Shown in pieces: positions 9,590-18,605 of a stretch of DNA of 64,000 bases. Origin of the DNA: Thalassospira profundimaris (lineage in GTDB: Bacteria; Pseudomonadota; Alphaproteobacteria; Rhodospirillales; Thalassospiraceae); assembly GCF_003326795.1 (NCBI RefSeq), contig NZ_JPWI01000003.1, forward strand, positions 248,001-312,000, read 5' to 3'. The notes under the pieces were generated by a model that saw only the letters and a program-made list of their open reading frames with translations, was not told the origin of the DNA and searched no databases. The position numbers and the translations under genes are program-made. Numbering within the stretch: the first letter of the stretch is position 1; every line of letters begins with the position of its first letter.

Positions 9590-9820
9590 ATGGAAATCGG
9601 ATCATTCTGGGGTGTTGTAATGATTGTTGTTGGCGCAGCCGCCGCAATGATTGTTGCGCGTGTCGCCCGGCGTCCGTTCCGAAACCGCACTGATCACAGC
9701 ACTGTGCAACGTGAAAAATCCTTTCTGCATCGCCCGCTTAATCTGATCGCGCTTCTGGTTGCCCTTGCTGTCTTTATGCTGGGGCTTTTCTGGAAGGTGA
9801 CGGGCGGAGGACCAAACTGA
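9590..9820 (+). CDS. small two-pass membrane protein, function unknown
   Basis: A 76-residue protein with two hydrophobic segments (about 5-24 and 49-68) joined by a basic loop (RVARRPFRNR). I do not recognise a family. It lies 43 bases after era and its stop overlaps the start of a second tiny membrane protein (TGATG). Coding is supported by codon use like its neighbours and by tight packing between era and recO. Both ends of the helices are probably cytoplasmic or both periplasmic; the basic loop suggests a cytoplasmic loop. Confidence 0.6.
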   Translation: MEIGSFWGVVMIVVGAAAAMIVARVARRPFRNRTDHSTVQREKSFLHRPLNLIALLVALAVFMLGLFWKVTGGGPN

Positions 9821-9987
9821 TGACCCGGAATTCTGTCGATCCTATCGATCAGGCGATTGAAGAAGTCGAAAACCGTTCATGGTTGCGCAAGGCGGTTTTT
9901 GGAGCAGCCCTGATCGCACTTGTCTCCTGCCTGATCGGGATGTTTTTCCTTGTTACCCGTCTGATTGTACCCAGCGGCTATTTCTAA
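9820..9987 (+). CDS. 55-residue single-pass membrane protein, function unknown
   Basis: A short frame starting on the last base of the previous stop (TGATG) and ending 9 bases before recO. The translation is an acidic N-terminus (DPIDQAIEEVENRSW) followed by one strong membrane helix (about residues 26-50) ending PSGYF. Packing, coupling and normal codon use make it a likely real gene that length cut-offs would miss. No family recognised. It may act with the two-pass protein before it. Confidence 0.55.
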   Translation: MTRNSVDPIDQAIEEVENRSWLRKAVFGAALIALVSCLIGMFFLVTRLIVPSGYF

Positions 9988-9996
9988 GAGGCCCGG

Positions 9997-10752
9997 ATGG
10001 ACTGGCGTGATGACGGTATTGTTCTTTCGACACGCAAACTGGGCGAAAGTTCGGTCAGACTATCGGTTCTGACCCGTGATTACGGGCGCCATGCCGGAAT
10101 GGTTCGCGGTGCTATGAGCAAATCCATGCGCGGTACGCTCGAACCCGGAAATGAAGTACGGGTAGGGTGGTCTGCACGCCTTTCTGAACATCTTGGTCAG
10201 TTTCGCTGTGAATTGACCGGTGCACATGCGGCAGACCTTTTATTGCAGCCAGGGCCGCTTATGGCGATGAGTTCGGCCTGTGCGATGCTTGATGCGACCC
10301 TGCCCGAACGTGAAGCCCATCCGGACCTGTACCATGGCACCGCAGCCCTTCTGACGGCGCTGAAATCCGAACAATGGTTGCCGTCCTATATTCGCTGGGA
10401 AGTCGGGCTGCTTGAAGAACTCGGCTATGGTCTTGATCTTGGGCAATGTGCGGCAACCGATGTAACCGATGATCTGGCCTTTGTTTCCCCAAAAAGCGGG
10501 CGGGCGGTCAGCGAAGCAGCGGGGAATGCCTATCGTGACCGGCTTTTGTCTTTGCCGGCCTTTCTTGCCATCGGGCGCGCATCTTCGTCGCGGCGCAATG
10601 ACGAACTTTCAGACCAGATGCGTGATGGCCTGAAACTGACCGGATTTTTTATTCATCGCGATATTTTCGAAGCCAAGGGCATCAAACCTGTCGCGGCACG
10701 GGATCGTCTTGTCAGTCACGTTTGGCGTATCAAAACTGCTGACGAAAAATAA
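9997..10752 (+). CDS. recO: DNA repair protein RecO
   Basis: RecO (251 residues) loads RecA on SSB-coated DNA with RecR in the RecFOR pathway. The N-terminal OB fold begins MDWRDDGIVLSTRKLGESS, followed by LTRDYGRHAGMVRGA and LEPGNEV, typical for the family. The helical C-terminal half carries LRDL-like elements (WEVGLLEELGYGLDL). era and recO are adjacent in many proteobacteria; here the two tiny membrane proteins are inserted between them. Confidence 0.95.
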   Translation: MDWRDDGIVLSTRKLGESSVRLSVLTRDYGRHAGMVRGAMSKSMRGTLEPGNEVRVGWSARLSEHLGQFRCELTGAHAADLLLQPGPLMAMSSACAMLDATLPEREAHPDLYHGTAALLTALKSEQWLPSYIRWEVGLLEELGYGLDLGQCAATDVTDDLAFVSPKSGRAVSEAAGNAYRDRLLSLPAFLAIGRASSSRRNDELSDQMRDGLKLTGFFIHRDIFEAKGIKPVAARDRLVSHVWRIKTADEK

Positions 10753-10883
10753 ATTGATCAATTTGGTTTGCATATGTTGACCGCAACCATGCCCCGCGTA
10801 GTATGTTGCAGATAACGTAAGGTGTTCGGGGGTCGAACGCACTTGCGCCTGTCCCTTCTGCCAAGCAACAAGAAAAATCGTTC

Positions 10884-13127
10884 ATGAGCACCAAGACTTC
10901 CGATCCGGCCAATGCCGGCCAAATCAGGGAAACCCGCCTTGCCGATGCGCTTAGCGAGCGTTATCTCGCCTATGCGATGTCGACAATCATGTCGCGTTCT
11001 CTGCCTGATGTGCGTGATGGCCTCAAGCCAGTTCATCGTCGTCTTCTTTATGCCATGCGGCAGCTCAAACTGAATCCGGAACAAGGGTTCAAGAAATGTG
11101 CGCGTGTGGTTGGTGACGTGATTGGTAAATATCACCCGCATGGTGATCAGTCGGTCTATGACGCGCTGGTGCGTCTGGCACAGGACTTTGCGGTACGTTA
11201 TCCGCTGGTCGATGGTCAGGGCAACTTTGGCAATATTGACGGCGATAACGCCGCTGCAATGCGTTACACCGAAGCCCGCATGACCGCCGTTGCCGCTGCC
11301 CTGATGGACGGTCTCGACGAAGATGCCGTCGATTTCCGTCCGACCTATGATGGTGAGGAACAGGAACCGGTTGTGATGCCGGCGGCCTTCCCGAACCTTC
11401 TGGCAAACGGTGCGGCTGGTATCGCGGTTGGTATGGCGACCAATATTCCGCCCCATAATGTCGGCGAACTCTGTGCCGGTCTGATCAAACTGATCGACAA
11501 GCCGGAAACGTCAATCGCGGAACTGGTACGTTGCGTGCCGGGGCCGGATTTCCCGACTGGTGGTGTTCTTGTCGAACCGCATGAAAATATTCTTGAGGCC
11601 TATGCGACCGGACGTGGATCATTCCGCCTGCGGGCCAAGTGGGAGGTCGAGAAACTCAGCCATGGCCTGTATCAGGTCGTGATTACAGAGATTCCCTATC
11701 AGGTTCAAAAAGCCAAGCTGGTTGAACGCATCGCCGATCTGATGGTGGCAAAGAAACTGCCGCTGCTCAATGATGTACGTGACGAATCAACCGATATCAT
11801 TCGCCTGGTTCTTGAACCGCGTACCCGTGCGGTTGAGCCGGAACATCTGATGGAAATGCTGTTCAAAAACACCGAGCTGGAAATCCGGTTCGGTTTGAAC
11901 ATGAACGTTCTGGACGGGGACAACACGCCGCGCGTTATGAATTTGCGCGAAGTGTTGCGTGCCTTCCTTGCACACCGTCAGGAAGTTCTGATCCGTCGTT
12001 CCAATCATCGTCTGGCAAAGATCAATCACCGTCTTGAAGTGTTGGAAGGCTATCTTGTTGCCTATCTCAACCTTGACGAAGTGATCCGGATCATCCGTTT
12101 TGAGGATGAACCGAAAAATGCATTGATGAAGGCGTTCGATCTGACAGAGGTTCAGGCCGATGCGATCCTGAATATGCGTTTGCGGTCATTGCGCAAGCTC
12201 GAAGAGATGGAAATCAAGAACGAGCACGCCAAACTGACCGAGGAAAAAGAAGGTCTCGAAGCGCTTCTTGCCAGTGAAACCCTGCGTTGGGAGAAAATCC
12301 GCGACGAAATCGAAATCATGCGCGAGAATTTCGGCAAGAAAACCGCGATTGGCAAACGCCGTACCGAAATTGGCGATGCACCTGAAGAAATCGAAGTGCC
12401 GCTCGAAGCACTGATTGAACGTGAACCGATTACGGTGATTTGCTCGAAAATGGGCTGGATCCGTGCGTTGAAAGGTCACGTTGCCGACATCAGCGATCTT
12501 AAGTTCAAGGATGGCGACGAACATCGCTTTGCGATCAAGGGCTTTACGACCGACAAGCTTTTGATCCTTTCAACAGCAGGACGCTGCTATACCATGTCAT
12601 GTGACAAGCTTCCGGGCGGTCGCGGTCATGGGGAGCCGATCCGTCTGTCGATTGATCTGCCACAGGAACATGACATTGTGTCGATGGTCGTGCACAAGGA
12701 TGGCCGCAATCTTCTGGTCGCAAGTTCCGGTGGCCGTGGTTTCCAGGTTGCGGAAAAAGACGTCGTTGCCCAGACTAAAAACGGCAAGCAGGTTCTCAAC
12801 CTTGGTGCCGGTGAAGTTGCCAAGATATTTGTTCCGGTCGAAAAGAACCATGTTGCTGTTCTTGGTGACAACCGCAAACTGCTGATCTATCCGGTTGATG
12901 AAGTGCCGGAAATGACGCGCGGTCGTGGCGTGATCTTGCAGAAATACCGGCAGGGCGGTCTTTCGGACCTGATCTTGTTCAATCTCGAAGAAGGTTTGAG
13001 CTGGACCATGGGCGGCAGCGAAGGTCGTGTCCGCACCGTGACCGAGCTTGCCGAATGGACCGGCAAGCGTGCAGGTGCCGGGCGTATGCCGCCAAACGGC
13101 TTCCCGCGGTCGAACAAATTCGAATAA
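10884..13127 (+). CDS. parC: DNA topoisomerase IV subunit A
   Basis: The breakage-reunion subunit of topoisomerase IV, which decatenates daughter chromosomes. 747 residues. The catalytic tyrosine is in [12 protein letters not shown] at about residue 128. The quinolone-resistance region reads [16 protein letters not shown]: the position matching E. coli ParC Ser80 is Gln (about residue 89), and the acidic residue of the loop is Asp. The C-terminal beta-pinwheel is short, and the GyrA-box expected of GyrA is not seen, which favours ParC over GyrA. It stands alone after recO with its own 131-base upstream gap and a terminator behind it. Confidence 0.93.
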   Translation: MSTKTSDPANAGQIRETRLADALSERYLAYAMSTIMSRSLPDVRDGLKPVHRRLLYAMRQLKLNPEQGFKKCARVVGDVIGKYHPHGDQSVYDALVRLAQDFAVRYPLVDGQGNFGNIDGDNAAAMRYTEARMTAVAAALMDGLDEDAVDFRPTYDGEEQEPVVMPAAFPNLLANGAAGIAVGMATNIPPHNVGELCAGLIKLIDKPETSIAELVRCVPGPDFPTGGVLVEPHENILEAYATGRGSFRLRAKWEVEKLSHGLYQVVITEIPYQVQKAKLVERIADLMVAKKLPLLNDVRDESTDIIRLVLEPRTRAVEPEHLMEMLFKNTELEIRFGLNMNVLDGDNTPRVMNLREVLRAFLAHRQEVLIRRSNHRLAKINHRLEVLEGYLVAYLNLDEVIRIIRFEDEPKNALMKAFDLTEVQADAILNMRLRSLRKLEEMEIKNEHAKLTEEKEGLEALLASETLRWEKIRDEIEIMRENFGKKTAIGKRRTEIGDAPEEIEVPLEALIEREPITVICSKMGWIRALKGHVADISDLKFKDGDEHRFAIKGFTTDKLLILSTAGRCYTMSCDKLPGGRGHGEPIRLSIDLPQEHDIVSMVVHKDGRNLLVASSGGRGFQVAEKDVVAQTKNGKQVLNLGAGEVAKIFVPVEKNHVAVLGDNRKLLIYPVDEVPEMTRGRGVILQKYRQGGLSDLILFNLEEGLSWTMGGSEGRVRTVTELAEWTGKRAGAGRMPPNGFPRSNKFE

Positions 13128-13153
13128 TTTCTACAAGGCATACATTAAACTCG

Positions 13154-13185
13154 AAAGCCGGATGGTTCATTATCATCCGGCTTTT
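13154..13185 (+). terminator. rho-independent terminator after parC
   Basis: An 11-bp perfect stem (AAAGCCGGATG with CATCCGGCTTT) around a 9-base loop, 27 bases after the parC stop. The T run is short (TTTT). Confidence 0.75.
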
Positions 13186-13225
13186 GGCTTTAATGGGCCA
13201 ATTTAGATGCAGACAATGTCATATG

Positions 13226-13241
13226 CTGCGGGTTCCCGCAG
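13226..13241. promoter_or_regulatory. 16-bp palindrome upstream of the TRAP permease genes
   Basis: CTGCGGG-TT-CCCGCAG is a perfect inverted repeat with a 2-base centre, too tight for an RNA hairpin of this length and more like a protein-binding site. It lies 123 bases before the dctQ-like start, in a gap of 235 bases that otherwise holds only the parC terminator. The binding protein is unknown. Confidence 0.35.
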
Positions 13242-13363
13242 ATATGGAAGAATTACGTACCAAAATTTATAGCGTTTTCGATGTTTAAAATGTAACTTCG
13301 CAACCTGATTAGCAGGAAGCCCGCAATTTTCCTGTGAGACTCATAAGGGCTTGGGAGTGAAAA

Positions 13364-13909
13364 GTGAGATTTCTTGGAAATTTCGTCCACGCGATTGACA
13401 GTCTGAATGACTGGATCGGTCGCGGGGTGGCCTGGCTGGTGATCCCGATGGTTGTGATCACATTTTTAGTTGCCACATTGCGTTACGGCTTTGCGGTTGG
13501 CTGGGTATCAATGCAGGAAAGCTACATGTGGCTTTACGGCATTATGTTCATGGTAGGGGCGGGTTACACGCTTTTGCACGGTGGTCATGTTCGTGTCGAC
13601 GTTTTCTATCGTCCGGCATCTGCGCGTTACAAGGCATGGGTTGATCTGTTCGGGTCGATGTTCCTGATGATGCCGGTGCTGATCATGATCTTGATCTATA
13701 GCTATCCGTATGTAGCGACCAGCTGGCATCGCCTTGAAGGGTCGCACGAGACGGGCGGTCTTCCGGGCCTGTTCCTTTATAAATCAGTGATTCTGATCTT
13801 TTGTGTATTGATGCTTCTTCAGGGGCTTTCGCTTGCTGCGCGCAGCGTTCTGGTGCTTGCCGGTCACAAAGAATTTGAAATCAAAGAAGAAGAGCACGAG
13901 GGCGTCTGA
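13364..13909 (+). CDS. TRAP transporter small permease (DctQ family)
   Basis: A 181-residue protein with four membrane segments, the small membrane subunit of a tripartite ATP-independent periplasmic transporter. The family features WVSMQESYMWLYGIMFMVGAGYTL and HVRVDVFY are present. The start is GTG at 13364 with GGGAG six bases upstream. The stop overlaps the large-subunit start by one base. The matching solute-binding gene is on the opposite strand at 15461-16552, so the three parts are not one transcript. Confidence 0.92.
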   Translation: MRFLGNFVHAIDSLNDWIGRGVAWLVIPMVVITFLVATLRYGFAVGWVSMQESYMWLYGIMFMVGAGYTLLHGGHVRVDVFYRPASARYKAWVDLFGSMFLMMPVLIMILIYSYPYVATSWHRLEGSHETGGLPGLFLYKSVILIFCVLMLLQGLSLAARSVLVLAGHKEFEIKEEEHEGV

Positions 13910-15282
13910 TGGCTGGTGAAGTTCTTAGTCTGGTGATGTTCGCCGTAGCTTGCGGCGTGCTTCTTCTCGGTTTTCCGGTTGCTTTCTCGCTTGCGGGTAC
14001 CGGTCTTGCTTTTGCGCTTATCGGTCATTCGATGGGCACCTTTGATATGCCGCTTCTGGGCTCACTGCCGTCACGCTATTTCGGTGTGATGACCAACGAG
14101 CTGTATGTTGCGATCCCGCTGTTCGTGTTTATGGGCGTCATGCTTGAACGCGCAAGGATTGCAGAAAAGCTTCTGACGACCATGGGGATGCTGTTTGGCA
14201 CCATGCGTGGTGGTCTGGGGATTTCGGTTGTCATCGTCGGTATGTTGCTTGCCGCCTCAACCGGCATCGTCGGTGCGACCGTCGTGACCATGGGCTTGCT
14301 CAGTCTCCCTGCGATGCAGAAAGCCGGATATGATCCGAAACTTTCGACCGGTATTATCTGCGCGTCCGGTACGCTGGGTCAGATTATTCCACCGTCGATC
14401 GTTCTTGTTCTGCTGGGCGATATTCTTCAGGGCGCCTATGCCGAAGCACAGCGCGCAATCGGCAACTGGGCACCGGAACCGATTTCTGTGATGGACCTTT
14501 TTGCAGGTGCATTCATTCCGGGGCTTCTGCTGGTGGCACTTTATATCGGCTGGATCATCATCAAGTCCCTGATTGATCCGAAATCGGCACCGGCACTGGT
14601 TGAAGAAAAGCGTCCGGAAGGTCTTTGGGGTGAAGTGCTGCGCGCATTGCTGCCTCCGGGGCTTCTGATTGTTGCCGTTCTTGGCTCAATCCTGACCGGT
14701 ATTGCGACCCCGACGGAATCAGCTGCTTTTGGCTCGATCGGTGCAATCGTACTGGCTGCGTTCTACAAGCGCCTCGATATGCCCGTTCTGCGCCATGTCG
14801 TGCGCCAGACCGTTCAGGTCAGTGCTATGGTGTTCGTCATCCTGCTGGGTGCGTCGGTGTTCTCGCTGGTGTTCCGTGGTCTTGGTGGCGATCACCTTGT
14901 CGAAGAACTGCTGCACAACCTTCCGGGTGGTGTCTTCAGTGCGATGCTGGTTGTGATGCTGTTGATGTTCTTCATGGGCTTCTTCCTGGACTTCATCGAG
15001 ATCGTGTTCGTAGTGATTCCGATTGTTGGTCCGATCCTGCTCAAGATGGACATTGATCCGGTTTGGCTGGGTGTGATGATTGCCATCAACCTTCAGACCA
15101 GCTTCCTGACACCGCCATTCGGCTTTGCGCTGTTCTATTTGCGTGGTGTCGCACCGGCAGCGATCAAGACGTTTGATATTTATCGCGGTATCATTCCGTT
15201 CGTTATGATCCAGATGCTTGGTCTTTGCCTTGTCGCTGCATTCCCGTGGCTGGCGACCTGGCTTCCGGGCATTCTGTTCTAA
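13909..15282 (+). CDS. TRAP transporter large permease (DctM family)
   Basis: The 457-residue large membrane subunit carrying about 12 hydrophobic segments and coupling solute uptake to sodium. ASTGIVGATVVTMGLLSLPAM and CASGTLGQIIPPSIVLVLLGD match the DctM core, and a second repeat (FLTPPFGFALFYLRGVAP) lies near the end. The long variant and the TakP/FcbT-like binding protein nearby place it in the FcbT3 branch of large subunits. It starts within the dctQ stop (TGATG). Confidence 0.95.
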   Translation: MAGEVLSLVMFAVACGVLLLGFPVAFSLAGTGLAFALIGHSMGTFDMPLLGSLPSRYFGVMTNELYVAIPLFVFMGVMLERARIAEKLLTTMGMLFGTMRGGLGISVVIVGMLLAASTGIVGATVVTMGLLSLPAMQKAGYDPKLSTGIICASGTLGQIIPPSIVLVLLGDILQGAYAEAQRAIGNWAPEPISVMDLFAGAFIPGLLLVALYIGWIIIKSLIDPKSAPALVEEKRPEGLWGEVLRALLPPGLLIVAVLGSILTGIATPTESAAFGSIGAIVLAAFYKRLDMPVLRHVVRQTVQVSAMVFVILLGASVFSLVFRGLGGDHLVEELLHNLPGGVFSAMLVVMLLMFFMGFFLDFIEIVFVVIPIVGPILLKMDIDPVWLGVMIAINLQTSFLTPPFGFALFYLRGVAPAAIKTFDIYRGIIPFVMIQMLGLCLVAAFPWLATWLPGILF

Positions 15283-15309
15283 GAACGCGAAGATCAAAGA
15301 TCACCAAAG

Positions 15310-15338
15310 AAAAAGGCCCCGATCAGGGGCCTTTTTTG
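15310..15338 (+). terminator. terminator after the TRAP permease genes
   Basis: AAAAAGGCCCC-GATCA-GGGGCCTTTTTT: an 11-bp stem, 5-base loop and T run, 28 bases past the dctM stop. Confidence 0.85.
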
Positions 15339-15404
15339 ATTCTGTGGTTACGACCCGGAATACATTGTCCCTATAGGAGGTGACATATTTCAGGATGACA
15401 CAAA

Positions 15405-15436
15405 ACAAAAAAGGGGCTGGAAAAAGCCAGCCCCTT
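15405..15436 (-). terminator. terminator of the TRAP solute-binding gene (minus strand)
   Basis: A 10-bp stem (AAGGGGCTGG with CCAGCCCCTT, 6-base loop). Read on the minus strand it is followed by TTTTTTG and lies 25 bases after the dctP-like stop, facing the terminator of the convergent permease genes. Confidence 0.8.
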
Positions 15437-15460
15437 GTCGTTTTCCGACAGGCGGAGAAC

Positions 15461-16552
15461 TTAGTATTTGAACGGAAGTACACGTGCCTGTGCAAATGCT
15501 GCTTCCGAGAATTTCGACCATGCGATCGACTGGGTGCGGAATGCTACGAGGCTTTCGAATACTTCTTTCGACAGCGGGTTGGATGCAACCAGATCACGCA
15601 GAACTTCGCCCGACAGTTTGCCAAGGTTGGTCAGAATGTCGTCAGAGAACGGACGAACATCTACACCGTGCTTGTTGCGCAGGGTGTCGAGTGCCTGAAC
15701 GTTACGTGCGGTAAACTCGGACAGAACCATCTGGTTAACTGCACGGTTGGCCTGCTCGACGATGGCTTTCAGATCATCCGGAAGCGCATTCCATGCATCC
15801 AGGTTGATGAAGTTGTCGAGAACGGTCGCCGGTTCATGCCAGCCCGGATAGTAGTAGTATTTCGCCGATTTATAGAGACCGAACGCCAGATCGTTGTACG
15901 GACCAACCCACTCGGTCGCGTCAATTGCGCCCGACTGAAGTGCCGGCGGAATTTCACCGCCCGGAAGGTTCACAACGTTTGCGCCAGCTGCTTTGACAAC
16001 TTCGCCACCAAGGCCAGGAATACGCATTTTCAGACCCTGATAGTCTGCAATGGTGTTCATTTCCTTGTTGAACCAGCCGCCCATCTGGGTGCCAGTGTTG
16101 CCCGACGGGAAGAACTTACAATTCAGTTCAGCATAGACCTTGTCAGCAAGTTCCTGACCGCCACCCCACTGGAACCATGCATTCTGTTCCTGGGCGTTCA
16201 GGCCAAACGGCATTGCCGCAATATACTGGGTGGCATCAACTTTACCTTTCCAGTAGTAAGGCGCGCCGTGGCCCATTTCGACGGTGCCGTTGCCGACAGC
16301 ATCAATTGCTTCGAATGCCGGAACGATTTCACCAGCACCAAATACGGTGACTTTCAGGCGACCGTCAGATGCTTTGGTGATGTATTCAGCAAGAAGGTTT
16401 GCGCCAGTACCAAGACCCGGGAAGTTTTTCGGCCAGGTCGTGACCATACGCCATTCACGGACGTCCTGCGCGAGTGCCGGTTTGGCAAAAGTCGATGCAG
16501 CAGCAGTCGCACCTGCTACAGCAGCGCCAGAAAGAAATTGGCGACGTTTCAT
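15461..16552 (-). CDS. TRAP transporter solute-binding protein (DctP/TakP-like)
   Basis: A periplasmic binding protein of 363 residues. The N-terminus is a Tat signal (MKRRQFLSGAAVAGATAA) with a likely cut after PALA at about residue 28. MVTTWPKNFPGLGTGANLLAEYI, MGHGAPYYWKGK, GLKMRIPGLGGEV and ATEWVGPYNDLAFGLYK are typical of the TakP/FcbT1 subfamily, whose studied members bind 2-oxo acids or lactate; the substrate here is inferred only. It converges with the DctQ/DctM genes, an unusual split of a usually co-directional trio. A hairpin lies 46 bases upstream of its start. Confidence 0.92.
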   Translation of the reverse strand: MKRRQFLSGAAVAGATAAASTFAKPALAQDVREWRMVTTWPKNFPGLGTGANLLAEYITKASDGRLKVTVFGAGEIVPAFEAIDAVGNGTVEMGHGAPYYWKGKVDATQYIAAMPFGLNAQEQNAWFQWGGGQELADKVYAELNCKFFPSGNTGTQMGGWFNKEMNTIADYQGLKMRIPGLGGEVVKAAGANVVNLPGGEIPPALQSGAIDATEWVGPYNDLAFGLYKSAKYYYYPGWHEPATVLDNFINLDAWNALPDDLKAIVEQANRAVNQMVLSEFTARNVQALDTLRNKHGVDVRPFSDDILTNLGKLSGEVLRDLVASNPLSKEVFESLVAFRTQSIAWSKFSEAAFAQARVLPFKY

Positions 16553-16597
16553 TAGTTACAGCCTCCCAAAGATGCAAGCTCATGATTTATATGTATC

Positions 16598-16617
16598 AAA
16601 GCCGGTTCACCGGCTTT
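16598..16617 (-). terminator. short hairpin between bpt and the TRAP binding gene
   Basis: AAAGCCGGT-TC-ACCGGCTTT, nine perfect base pairs (eight with a tetraloop in RNA). On the minus strand it follows the bpt gene by about 100 bases and precedes dctP by 46. The T tract is weak, so it may be a weak terminator or a 5' leader hairpin. Confidence 0.4.
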
Positions 16618-16715
16618 GTACCGCAGCTTATATGCGTCTTCGGGTGCAGGCAACCGGGGATCGAGTTGTTCTCTTGGACTTTAGTCTAATCTAATGGGGC
16701 GGTTTGCTCAGATTG

Positions 16716-17459
16716 TCAGGAACCACTACTGGGCCCGGTTTCCTCCATTGGCACCCACTGGCCATTTCGGAAACCTTCAAGTGGCTGGAACCGCATCTTG
16801 TAGGACATCTTGCGGCATTCACCGATCCAGTACCCAAGATAGATATGAGGTAAATCAAGAAGTTGGGCTTCTTCTATGAGGTCGAGGACGATGTATGTGC
16901 CCAGCCCACGCTTGTGTTCGGACGGATCAAAGAAGCTGTAAACAGCCGAAAGCCCGTCAGCCAGATTATCGATCAATGCAACAGCAATCAGACTGTTATC
17001 CGGACGACGATACTCATAGACAGACGTTTCAATCGTGCTGTCTTCGATCATCGCCCGATAGTCACGGGCATCCATGCGCGCCATGTCACCATTTCCGTGA
17101 CGTGCATCCTGATAGGTACTGAACAGTTGATATTGTTCCTGGGTCGCGACTGCGGGTAATACGGTTCGGGTCAGATCACTGTTTTTGTTCTGGATACGAC
17201 GGAAAGAACGGCTGCTTTCAAATTCGGCGCATCGGACACGAACAGGAATGCAGGCATTGCAGTCGCTGCATGCCGGAAGATAGGCTATTGAATGGCTGCG
17301 ACGAAAGCCTGCCCGTGACAGTAAATCATGGATATTATTCGCTTCTGGTCCGCGCAGCTCTGTAACCAGTTTGCGCTCAAAGCGGCCGGGCAGGTAGGGG
17401 CACGGCATCGGGGCAGTCATGAAATAGTGCTGCGTAAGGCGGCGCTGATTAACTGTCAT
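16716..17459 (-). CDS. bpt: aspartate/glutamate leucyltransferase (arginyl-tRNA--protein transferase family)
   Basis: A 247-residue aminoacyl-tRNA-protein transferase that adds Leu (Bpt type) to proteins with N-terminal Asp or Glu, feeding the N-degron pathway. FMTAPMPCPYLPGRFERKLVTEL opens the protein; CSDCNACIPVRV holds the paired cysteines; YLGYWIGECRKMSYKMRFQPLE is the GNAT-fold core. The ATG at 17459 gives the usual N-terminus; a GTG at 17483 in frame is less likely. Whether the donor is Leu-tRNA or Arg-tRNA cannot be told from sequence by eye. Confidence 0.92.
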   Translation of the reverse strand: MTVNQRRLTQHYFMTAPMPCPYLPGRFERKLVTELRGPEANNIHDLLSRAGFRRSHSIAYLPACSDCNACIPVRVRCAEFESSRSFRRIQNKNSDLTRTVLPAVATQEQYQLFSTYQDARHGNGDMARMDARDYRAMIEDSTIETSVYEYRRPDNSLIAVALIDNLADGLSAVYSFFDPSEHKRGLGTYIVLDLIEEAQLLDLPHIYLGYWIGECRKMSYKMRFQPLEGFRNGQWVPMEETGPSSGS

Positions 17460-17582
17460 CTGGTGTTTCTCAATCCCGACCACATCTGATCATCTATCTT
17501 AAGAGATTAAGCGTTATTTATGACAGTTTAAAGGTCATCCCACCAAAAGAGCTGTCAAATTTGCAAAACCGGAATTGCCAGA

Positions 17583-18551
17583 TCAGGGCTGTGATGGAAC
17601 AGAGAAGGTTGGACGACGCGGTGTCGTACCCGGTGCCGCAGGTTCTGACGGCTGGGCAGTGGGCGCGCCATTGGAAGATGGTAATACAGAACCATTTCCG
17701 TTTTGCGTTCCGTTCTCAAGTTCTGATCGTTCGCCTGTGCCTCGGAGCAAGGTGATGCTGATACGGCGGTTGGTTTCATTTTTGGGGTCTTCAGGTACCA
17801 GCGGATCCGTGTCAGAAAGGCCCGCAACCTTTGCAAAGCGACCGGTGTCAAGTCCGAGGTCTTCAAGCGTGCGTCGTGTCGCCAAGGCACGATCAGCGGA
17901 GAGTTCCCAGTTTGAGTAACCATCCGTACGATTAAATGGCACTGCGTCGGTATGGCCCTCAATCGAGACGTCCTGAGGCATCTTTTCGATGACGGCCGCT
18001 ACCTTATCAAGCAACAAGCGCGTGTGATCAGCCATTTCAGCACTGCCACTCGGGAACATGGATGTGCCGTCTTCATCAAGAATCTGGATACGAAGACCTT
18101 CGGGGGTTTCTTCGATCCGGATGTTTTTCTCAAGACCCTGAAGCTCGGGACTTTCTTCGATAGCCTTTAGAAGTTCTTCCTTGGCTTCATTGAATTCCTG
18201 TTCTTCCATCTGTGCTACCCGGATGGCTTCTCGCTCGTCCGGGGATTGCTGTGGCGGAATTTCCATGCTGACTGTCGGCATTCCGAATTCGGAGCGCTGA
18301 GCGCCTTCCTCGGCAAGACTGGTGCCACCCAGAACCCCGCCGGAGCCCGAATCATTTTGCGAAATCGTTTCAGGGGTGAAATACATTGAAACACCCTGAA
18401 GTTGTTCTTCCGTGGCGCTTGAAAGCAGCCAAAGCAACAGGAAGAACGCCATCATAGCCGTGACAAAGTCAGCATAGGCAACTTTCCACGAGCCACCATG
18501 ATGGCCGCCATGTCCGCCTTTTTTGACCTTTTTGATTACGATATCAGGCAT
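17583..18551 (-). CDS. motB: flagellar motor stator protein MotB
   Basis: 322 residues. The basic N-terminus (KKVKKGGHGGHHGG) leads into the single membrane helix YADFVTAMMAFFLLLWLLS with the proton-binding Asp at about residue 28. The periplasmic part ends in an OmpA-like peptidoglycan-binding domain (IEGHTDAVPFNR, NWELSADRALATRRTLE, NRRISITLL) at about 180-280. A Pro/Thr-rich tail follows. It is 54 bases downstream of motA on the same strand. No other flagellar genes lie in the window. Confidence 0.96.
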   Translation of the reverse strand: MPDIVIKKVKKGGHGGHHGGSWKVAYADFVTAMMAFFLLLWLLSSATEEQLQGVSMYFTPETISQNDSGSGGVLGGTSLAEEGAQRSEFGMPTVSMEIPPQQSPDEREAIRVAQMEEQEFNEAKEELLKAIEESPELQGLEKNIRIEETPEGLRIQILDEDGTSMFPSGSAEMADHTRLLLDKVAAVIEKMPQDVSIEGHTDAVPFNRTDGYSNWELSADRALATRRTLEDLGLDTGRFAKVAGLSDTDPLVPEDPKNETNRRISITLLRGTGERSELENGTQNGNGSVLPSSNGAPTAQPSEPAAPGTTPRRPTFSVPSQP

Positions 18552-18605
18552 GTGCGATGCAAATTCCGTGGGTTACTGGTTCTGTTTCTGCAAGGCAAAG
18601 GAAAA

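Noticed and set aside
15380-16555. 391-codon plus-strand frame over the TRAP binding-protein gene
   Set aside because: Antisense shadow of a clear periplasmic binding protein; Cys/Phe/Arg-rich with no recognisable motif, and it would cross the minus-strand terminator.
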